64,000 nt of DNA from Drechslerella dactyloides. Its lineage: Eukaryota; Ascomycota; Orbiliomycetes; Orbiliales; Orbiliaceae. A program made the translations under genes and the position numbers. The stretch's first letter is position 1, and the number at the start of each line of letters is the position of its first letter. The stretch spans positions 6,448,001 through 6,512,000 of the forward strand of contig JAGTWJ010000001.1 in the NCBI GenBank assembly GCA_020064725.1, given 5' to 3'. The notes under the pieces were generated by a model. The model saw only the letters and a list, made by a program, of their open reading frames with translations, did no database searches and had not been told where the DNA came from. Shown here in pieces: positions 56,801-64,000 of the stretch.

Positions 56801-59800
56801 ATCTCAGAGCTCGAGACGATACACCTCTGGTTCCTCGTCACATTCCAGGCCCTGCACACATGCTCACCAACCGCGAGGATCCGTCCCTGTGGTGACTAAA
56901 GGGGGCTATTCGAGGAACTCGTCGGCTCGCCAGCCGTTGTAATATTAATATCTGGTGAACATTTTCTAAAAGCCGAGAACTAATATCTAAGCGATAGCGA
57001 TGACGTCCTCTACCTAACTCTCAGGAATGTTGAACTGAGTCGCGACCCTGTAATGGATCCCCAAGGCGTTCTTAGTGTGGTTAAGATCGCCATCCGGAAA
57101 TTTGCAAAGTGCCCACGGGGTATAGCCTCAGCGGCCATGTTGACGGTGAGACATCTGGGGACCGACGTTCTCAGATGGGCCCGAGCGGTGAAGACCTCTG
57201 CCCGCATTCCTGAGATGGTGATGATCTCCCGCTCAGGCCATTAGCCTATCACAAAATCTCCTGAAGGCGAGCCAACCGTCTTTGCCCGGGAGCTGCGAAA
57301 CTGAAGCCGAGGAAATGGTGCTGACTTGATATCGCTAGATTCGATTCACGAACTCGAATCGATTCGGATCAGAATATTCGCTTTCTGGGAGGCGAGGCGC
57401 GTCAATTCACTATCACATTCCAGCGCCTCGACTTCCTGCATGACAAATCCCGCTGTTCGTATTCTAATGCATCAGAAGAAGTTACTTTTATGAAGGGGTT
57501 GTGATTCGGCGGCGTGATGAGTCGCCCTTGCTTGTGAGCACTGCAGGAAGTCGGTTTGCAATTGGAGAAATATTATACTTATCTCTTGGGATACGTATTG
57601 TACCGATTGCGAGGCAAGGGACGAAACGTCCTCCTTGCTTGCTCAGCCTTTTGGCCACAGTCAAAGCAAAGCAGTTTGAGAGTTCCAATCTGTATTATTG
57701 ATACATGTGGTCTGATATGAAGTTAATGCTGTTAGCGAGGTCAAAAAACGGAGTGCAAATGCGATATAGCGGGGAAGTCGAGGCCCTGACAAGGGTAAAT
57801 CTACTCCTTCCGACCAATAAACCGATGGAGCCCACGGACGGCTCGCGGTGCCCCTCAACTCCAGAAAAGCCGCAGGGCGTCACTAACAGAATCTGAGCGG
57901 ACTGCAACGCCCTTGTGTGGTGGCCATTAATTGGGGGACCCATCACGAAAACTCTGCCGTGCGGACTGATGTTGCATCTAATCGGCACGATAACTGCGAC
58001 CATTCCCCTCCGGATAACCGGTGCGCGCATGAATTGAAGCCCTTAGTCACTGCGACGTGATGTTGCGAGGATCCAATGGCTTGCGATTCGAAACACGGCA
58101 AAGAACCGTGCCCAGGGATCAAGATCGAGCCGACTTGTTCGGACGAGCTACTTCGTAAGTCTGGTCCAGAACCGTGTGAGGCTGACGCTAGCATCGAAAA
58201 TCTCCCTTGGTGCTTCTCTGATTCCGCGGCCACAGCCAGCCGATTATTGTCGACGCGCCCTGTCCTTGTCCGTGCATGAAGCCCGGGGTCAAATTCTACT
58301 TTAGTACGAAGTAGAGATAGACATGCTGGTTCAGACTTTGGATGCTGTGGATATTTTTGGGCCGTGTGAACATAAACTTGCGTGAGCAGTTTAATGTCGA
58401 TAGCGAGGAATGTGCATTGAAAGTGCAGACACCCTGCAGGTACTGCAAATGCTCACTGGCTGTTCCTGCACTGCACCCGCATGGGCAGGCGAAGCTTCGT
58501 AGTGAGTGTGACAACGAGAGAGAATGCTAAAGGTCGGTCTATTCTCTCGACCAAGTTTGCGCAACTGTATCAGCCGCAGCGGCAAATTCAAAGCGAGATT
58601 AAGAGTGTTCTGCGTCAAACACACTGGCCACAAGAGCGAGACATCGAAATCACTATGTCGTCGACCTGCAGGTGAATCCGGCGCCCGACGTGATCCAACC
58701 GCATGTCATCGTGACGGTGCTCGGAAGATTTTTGCAAAGCTAGCTAGTCTCGAGCTGCCCCGTGCACCGGAGGAGAAACGCCAACAAATATATATTGTGC
58801 GCTCAGCTGTTGGTACGCGTGCGGGAATTCGTATGCAGGCACTGGCGAGGATGCAGCCTCAGTCGTATGAGGCATGTCTGGGAGTCGCCGGACGGGAAGT
58901 GGGGAAGTCGAATTTGGTCAAGATCCTGCAAACAATGCCGTCTTGGGCGCCGGATACCGGAGCTTTCGAGAGAAGCGGACCCATAATCGAACCTGCTCAA
59001 CTTTCAGACAGCTGACATTGCACCATCAAGCTTTTGACCTTGGCGATGGTTTGAGGATGCAATTTTGCAAAATTTGATTCTTCGGGTGGAGCTGTCGCAT
59101 GAATATTCGCATCCCAGTGCAATATCACAACCATTAAGGATGACTTTCCCATTGCAACGAGCGCCAGCAAACAACGTCCAACATCTGCCCTGATTCAAAA
59201 AGTCGCCTGCGACATCTGTGCAATTGCAATCTTCACCAGACCCGTCTAAGGCATCTCAAGCCGCCGCTCGAGCCAAACTTGTGCTCGAGAGGCTGCTCGC
59301 CGAATCTTTTCCTATTTCATTCTGAGCATCTGGACTGTGCGCTCTGGAGGGCCCTAGCTCTTGGAGGCGGCGCTCGTTGGACACGGATCTAACTTGCGCC
59401 GAAAGCCCACAATACCTCAAGACCAATTTGCATATGATTTCATATCATCACGGGCGTGGAGTTAATCTCTAGAATCGTCACGACGGATATCAATCCCCGG
59501 GACAAGCACAGGGGTTGGCTCCACCCGCACGGTCGACGACGGGGCCCTTCACATTGATGCAGATAGCAGCGCCCAATCGCATCAAACCTCAGGGATGTTC
59601 GCTCGAAAGATCACGCTGGCGGCCCGGCATCGGCCTCGCGATTCGAGGGATCGTATGCCTGCAAATCACAGGACTTGCATTTGACTCGAAAGTTCCCTGC
59701 ATTCGGGGATATCGGATGAGCCTGCCCTTCAGCTCTCTCTCCTCGCGTACATGTACATGCACTTCAATGCATCCCACCAATCTCATCACCATTCCTGCAG

Positions 59801-60740
59801 CCGGCATACGGCGTACAGGTGACCGCTCTCGTATACGAACACACAGTTGCTACACAATGTATGTTTTCCCTGGCAGACTGTCTGCCCACCTGCCCTCCTC
59901 TGTTTCGTATCGCGTCCTCGCGTCCCCTCGCTTCCCCACTCCTTGCTTCCAAAGGAGCGCGTGGTGGTGGTCTCGCCAGCCGACTTTTTCCGGGCTGTGC
60001 TGCCAGACAAGATGATAATTTGGACCTTTGAACAGGAGGCCCCACGATGTGGAGCGGTAGAGCACACTGCAATATGCCCCTGAAAAGCCACCTTCGAGTC
60101 CGTTGTCAAAAAGGAGTTTAGCGGCAGAGCTAGAGGGCAGGGGTCAGACGAGCCTGTTAGATTGCAGGCCAAACTCCTGCAGGCGCACAACTTTGACATG
60201 ACAGCCGCCCCAAATCCAACTTGCACCACAAAGAGTTGTCGGCGCGCCTTACGTATCGTCCCCGGTGCACTGGATCTGATTATCTGGACCGAGAGCAGTC
60301 AAAGCCCAGAACCAACGAACTGGGGCCAAACCGAGCTTGGTATAGTGACCCTTTCTTCTTCTCAATTTAAAAAGAAATTTCGCTTATCGGATAATAATAG
60401 GCCGACCTGGGCGGCATGTCTCCATGCTCGTTGTCTCTCCACTGAACAACCTCGTCCATCACATTGACTTGGAGAGACATCGTCCCTTCGGCCAACAAGG
60501 TCACAGCTGCACCTGCACCCCGTGCAATGCGCACAGCACGGCGACAAATTAGGCAATCCCACGATGCTAGCTAGGATCATATTGGCCCCCAGTGCACGGT
60601 TGCTGAGCGTCATTCGACGATAGGATCCCGTCCGGGCCAGCATCCAACTCTCGAGTGGCAGTGTATTCTGTTTGAATATCATATGGACTATAAGGGGTGT
60701 ATCGCACTGTCACCTGGCGAATGCTTCCATGGTTGGCGTC

Positions 60741-60748
60741 TATATAAA
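60741..60748 (+). promoter_or_regulatory. TATA box of the WSC gene
   Basis: TATATAAA about 195 bases before the ATG at 60941, followed by the pyrimidine-rich leader CTCTCCTCTTCACTGTC. Confidence 0.45.
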
Positions 60749-60940
60749 CCTGAGATTCCCCTCCTCGGCAATGCTCTTTTGCTCCATAGGGCTCGCCTCT
60801 CCTCTTCACTGTCGGTCACTATCGGATTTCACAATTCCCTTCGTTTCGATTGGGGGTTCTCATAGTCGATTATACCATATCTCTCTTTATACTCTCGTTT
60901 CTTAAACTTTGACACCCGTCATCTTATAAAGTTGCCCACG

Positions 60941-62844
60941 ATGGTGTTTGCGAAGGTCGTGCTGGCCTCGGCCGCGCTCCTCCCAGCTGTCCTGGCCTCG
61001 AGTCTTGATACCAGCAGCTCTCAGCTCTCCAAGAGAACCTATGAGCCTCATTATCCTGTCTGCCCATATGCATTCACCGACTGGGAATACGTGGATTGTT
61101 ATAACGATCCTGACGGCAAGACCCTTCGGTTCAATCCCAAAATCAATGGCCCGGACATGACCATCGAGAAGTGTTGGGCGGCTTGCAAGGGCAACGGCTA
61201 CCGATATGCTGGTCTTGAGTACTACTCTCGCTGCGGGTGTGGTAACGAAATCGACGGCACGCCCTATGTCGATGGCGGGGATGTGGGCAAAGGTTGCAAT
61301 GCGGCCTGCGCGGGAAACACTGATCAAATCTGCGGTGGCTCCAAGGCGATCTCCGTCTACAGAGACCCAACCTTCCCAACAGACGTCGACCTGGATACGG
61401 CCGGCACTGGTTACGATTCCATTGGCTGCTTTGCAGAAGTCCCTGGCAAGCTCCTTACGGATGACCAGGACATCGACAAAAATGCTATGACCCCAGAACT
61501 GTGCCTGAGCACATGCGGCAAACAAGGCTATGCATATGCTGGTCTCGAGTACGGCCAGGAATGCTACTGTGCTCCGAGGCTTGCTCCTGGCGCTGTCTCT
61601 TCCGAGAAGTGCACCATGAAGTGCAAGGGGGACTCCAACCAGTAAGTTGAAATTTATGCAACTCCGCTTTGAATCCATACCATACTAATCAAATTTTGAT
61701 ACGAAGGCTCTGCGGTGGAAGCTCAGCTGTTCAGGTCTACTATAATTCTGACCTCGAGTCTATCGAGCCTTGTGGTCCTCCACCCAATGGTGGCACTACC
61801 ACTACGACGACGACAACTACGCCACCGCCAGAGACCACTACCACCACCACAACAACGGAGGAACCCACCACTACCACCACTACTGAAGAAACTACTACTA
61901 CGACTACGACGGAGGAGCCCACGACTACTACGACGAACCCAACGACGACAAGCCGTACCACCACCACCCGCACCACTACTACCAGGCGAACTACTACCAG
62001 GCGAACTACTACCAGGCGAACTACTACCACAACCACCCGGCGCACCACAACCACAACGTCCTGCAGAACCCGATGCGGTGGCTATTGTGCTCCGCCGCTG
62101 CCTACCTTTACTAACCCGTCGAGCTGCCGCGATGTCAATGATCTCTGCTGGAAGCAGATCGACGACTGTAATCGTAACGGCTACGGTGACGCCTGCTCTC
62201 AGTTGATTGCTAGTTGCGCCAAATACGCCAAGTACTGCAAGACCAAGTGCAACGGAAACAGGTGCAACAAGAACGATTGCGACGGCTGGGACGGACATTA
62301 CAACCCTCCCCGACCTACACCAAGACCTACCAAGAGCTGCCGAGCACCAGTCCACACGGTGCCGTCCAGCACCAACGCCTGCGCAACCCCTACCGGCTAT
62401 CCAAATCCTGTTGGTGGCTGCAAGGCTCCAGTTGTTTCTTGCAATGATGACAGGGATGATTACAATCGGGGCAAATGCTACAAGGTCTTCGTATCGAAGA
62501 AGAAGAATGAGTGCGGGAGCTATGGACGTAATGATCTCAAGACCGCTTGTCTTGATGCTTGCAAATCCCAGTACGATAACTGCCGTGTTCAGTACGCTGG
62601 TTCAACCAACAAGCCCAGGATGAACAAATACCGCAACAAGTACGTTAAGAGGTCCGATGTCTCTGAATCTGCAGAGCTTAGCAAGAGGACTTTCGGCTAC
62701 TACTGGAGCTGGATTGGCAGCAACAACTACAACACCTACAACAGTGCTTGCGACCAATGCAAGAAGCAGTACGATGCTTGCGTTGATGCTCAGAAGAATG
62801 TGAACGGAAACAACTACTGCAAGAAGTATGGCGTCTTCAGATAG
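60941..62844 (+). CDS. Secreted two-WSC-domain protein with Thr-rich linker and cysteine-rich tail
   Basis: Exons 60941-61641 and 61707-62844 give 612 residues; the 65-base intron has a CTAATC branch site. Signal peptide (1-19), then a Lys-Arg site at 31-32. WSC domain 1 is about 48-141 (DWEYVDCYNDPDGKTLRF, GLEYYSRCGCGNEI, CGGSKAISVY) and WSC domain 2 about 158-247 (GLEYGQECYCAPRL, LCGGSSAVQVYYN). Residues about 264-350 are almost only Thr with Pro, Glu and Arg. The C-terminal 260 residues are cysteine-rich, with the pattern C-x6-C repeated (CWKQIDDC, CKSQYDNC, CKKQYDAC). Further Lys-Arg sites lie at 548-549 and 560-561. No membrane anchor is seen, unlike WSC stress sensors, so it is probably secreted or wall-bound. 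WSC domains bind glucans or other carbohydrates. Confidence 0.9.
61984..62028 (+). repeat. 15-base minisatellite in the WSC gene
   Basis: Three perfect tandem copies of AGGCGAACTACTACC encode RRTTT three times (residues 327-341). Perfect DNA identity in a Thr-rich linker suggests recent expansion and likely length variation among strains. Confidence 0.93.
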
Positions 62845-64000
62845 ACTGTCCAGGGTTTCCGCAAGGATACCATGGTATTTCAAAAGCCTTCTGTGACTCA
62901 ATTGTTTATAAAAGGATACTATCGGTGGGAAAAATTTCTTATTCTGGGCTTCTTTTCGAACGCTCTCACCCTATCCGCTCATTTGCTTTACATTTAAGTT
63001 TTTTCTTTCCTCTCGGGACTGGAGTCTATTTGATTTCGATTGGGTATATCTCTTCATGTATATTAAGCATGATACTATCCTTAACCTTTAATCGTTAATG
63101 TGTATAACATTTACGGCTTCAATTCAGAAGAACATCAGTTACTTCCAAGTGGACTTCGTAGACTCTTTAACAATAGATTTGTAAAGTGATTTGGGCTTGT
63201 TCTGGATATGCGATTTCCGTTGACTAATATACGACGATCTTATTGATCGCTGGATATTTACTCGAGGGCACCACGGTATTGGATAACTCTGCAACTATTA
63301 TATTGGCTGTCGATGGTCTCTGTAACTTGTAATCAACCGGGTGCTCCTTTGTGATTGAATCCTTTTATCGGGGTTGATGGATCTACTCAGTCAGTTTTTT
63401 CCCTTTACGAAAGCTAATGCTTGTCTTGCCGCAGACTGCTTGATATCATTGTATCGATCCTTAACAGCTGATTATTCTTCGCTTTAATCCCGAATACAGG
63501 CGCTGTATACATGTAGTCGCATTCGGCCGGATGCCTCCCAAGCATGTGCATCCGCCTCTACGTAGTACACAAGTCGGTCTAGACCTTTCTATCTCGCTCT
63601 GATACACAAACTTCATTTGGACCGCTTCTGGGAAATCTGACTATTGCAAGATCTCGACAGACTACGCTAGCTTTCGTTAGCGGCGGGTGTTGGATGAAAG
63701 CTCACCTGTAAGGATAAAAAGGCTCCAATGAGTGCGCTTTAGATTACCATGCAACATCGCATATTGACTATACTTCGCACGGGCTGGTTTTTTTGGACGT
63801 GGTGCCGGTGCCGCGGCTTTCTGAGATACCGAGAATCCGCCAGCTGTACGGGGGCAAGCACATATATCTGACAATTATAAATATATATATATATAATATC
63901 AAGAAGGCCTTGTATTATTGGTGGGACGTTTATCTATATTAATCAATAAAATTCTAGACACAGGAATCTGCAATTCCCTGTTCCGAATTCCCTGTTCCTT
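62845..64000. other. 3' flank and intergenic region to the window end
   Basis: About 1.15 kb, A/T-rich, with an (AT)n run at 63881-63895. A 65-codon minus-strand frame at 63677-63874 has no features. No gene is supported. Confidence 0.5.

Larger units (their letters stand above)
53664..60940. other. 7.3-kb gene-free stretch between divergent genes
   Basis: The longest interval without a supported gene. The left end has the oxidase promoter (TATAAAAG on the minus strand at 53809-53816), the right end the WSC gene promoter. Frames such as 55165-55530, 55618-55986, 58524-59015 and 59515-60015 are up to 166 codons but overlap frames on the other strand and show no family features. No terminal repeats or transposase motifs were seen. 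It could hold non-coding RNA genes or eroded elements that eye inspection cannot reveal. Confidence 0.4.

Noticed and set aside
54791..60015. Several frames of 90-166 codons in the 7-kb gap
   Set aside because: They overlap open frames on the opposite strand, contain no motifs and have no consistent splice structure.

Overview
The window is nuclear DNA of a filamentous ascomycete, most probably a Eurotiomycete (the class is inferred). Genes are split by short GT-AG introns of 46-181 bases with CTAAC/CTGAC-like branch sites. The families are typical of such fungi: GT34 glycosyltransferase, Mep/Amt ammonium permease, MARVEL protein, WSC protein, secreted flavin oxidase, BTB proteins and an MCT-like MFS carrier. 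I saw no operons, no convincing tRNA or rRNA gene and no CRISPR array. I support 20 protein-coding loci, one cut by the left edge and one carrying a frameshift. Gene-free stretches of 5-7 kb separate several of them.

Layout. 0-13.5 kb: the 3' end of an Frm2/Hbn1-type nitroreductase, a diverged and frame-shifted carboxypeptidase Y-like gene, then two type II membrane glycosyltransferases (GT34 and an RgpF-like one) separated by 5.5 kb. 16-21.4 kb, minus strand: a MARVEL protein with a long disordered tail and a four-exon ammonium transporter of the Mep1/Mep3 type. 26-34 kb: a terpene-cyclase-fold (TRI5-like) protein whose metal-binding motifs appear to be missing, followed by three unrecognised genes. 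35.6-37.7 kb: a cytosolic short-chain dehydrogenase and a secreted DJ-1/PfpI protein. 37.9-42.5 kb, minus strand: two neighbouring BTB-fold proteins of different architecture. 43-49.9 kb: a GPI-type surface protein of three six-cysteine modules, an MFS transporter and an F-box-like protein. 50.9-53.7 kb: a small single-pass membrane protein and a probably bicovalent flavin oxidase. 60.9-62.8 kb: a secreted two-WSC-domain protein with a Thr-rich linker and a cysteine-rich tail bearing Kex2-type sites.

The genes do not form one obvious pathway. A loose theme is the cell surface and secretion (two glycosyltransferases, the six-cysteine GPI protein, the WSC protein, the secreted oxidase, the secreted DJ-1 protein). 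No polyketide or peptide synthase, P450 or prenyltransferase lies near the TRI5-like gene, so I do not call a biosynthetic cluster. The strongest candidates for something undescribed are the triple six-cysteine module protein, the TRI5-like protein without metal motifs, the WSC protein with repeated C-x6-C segments, and the BTB protein with basic and acidic low-complexity arms. All gene models and functions come from reading the sequence only; no database search was run.
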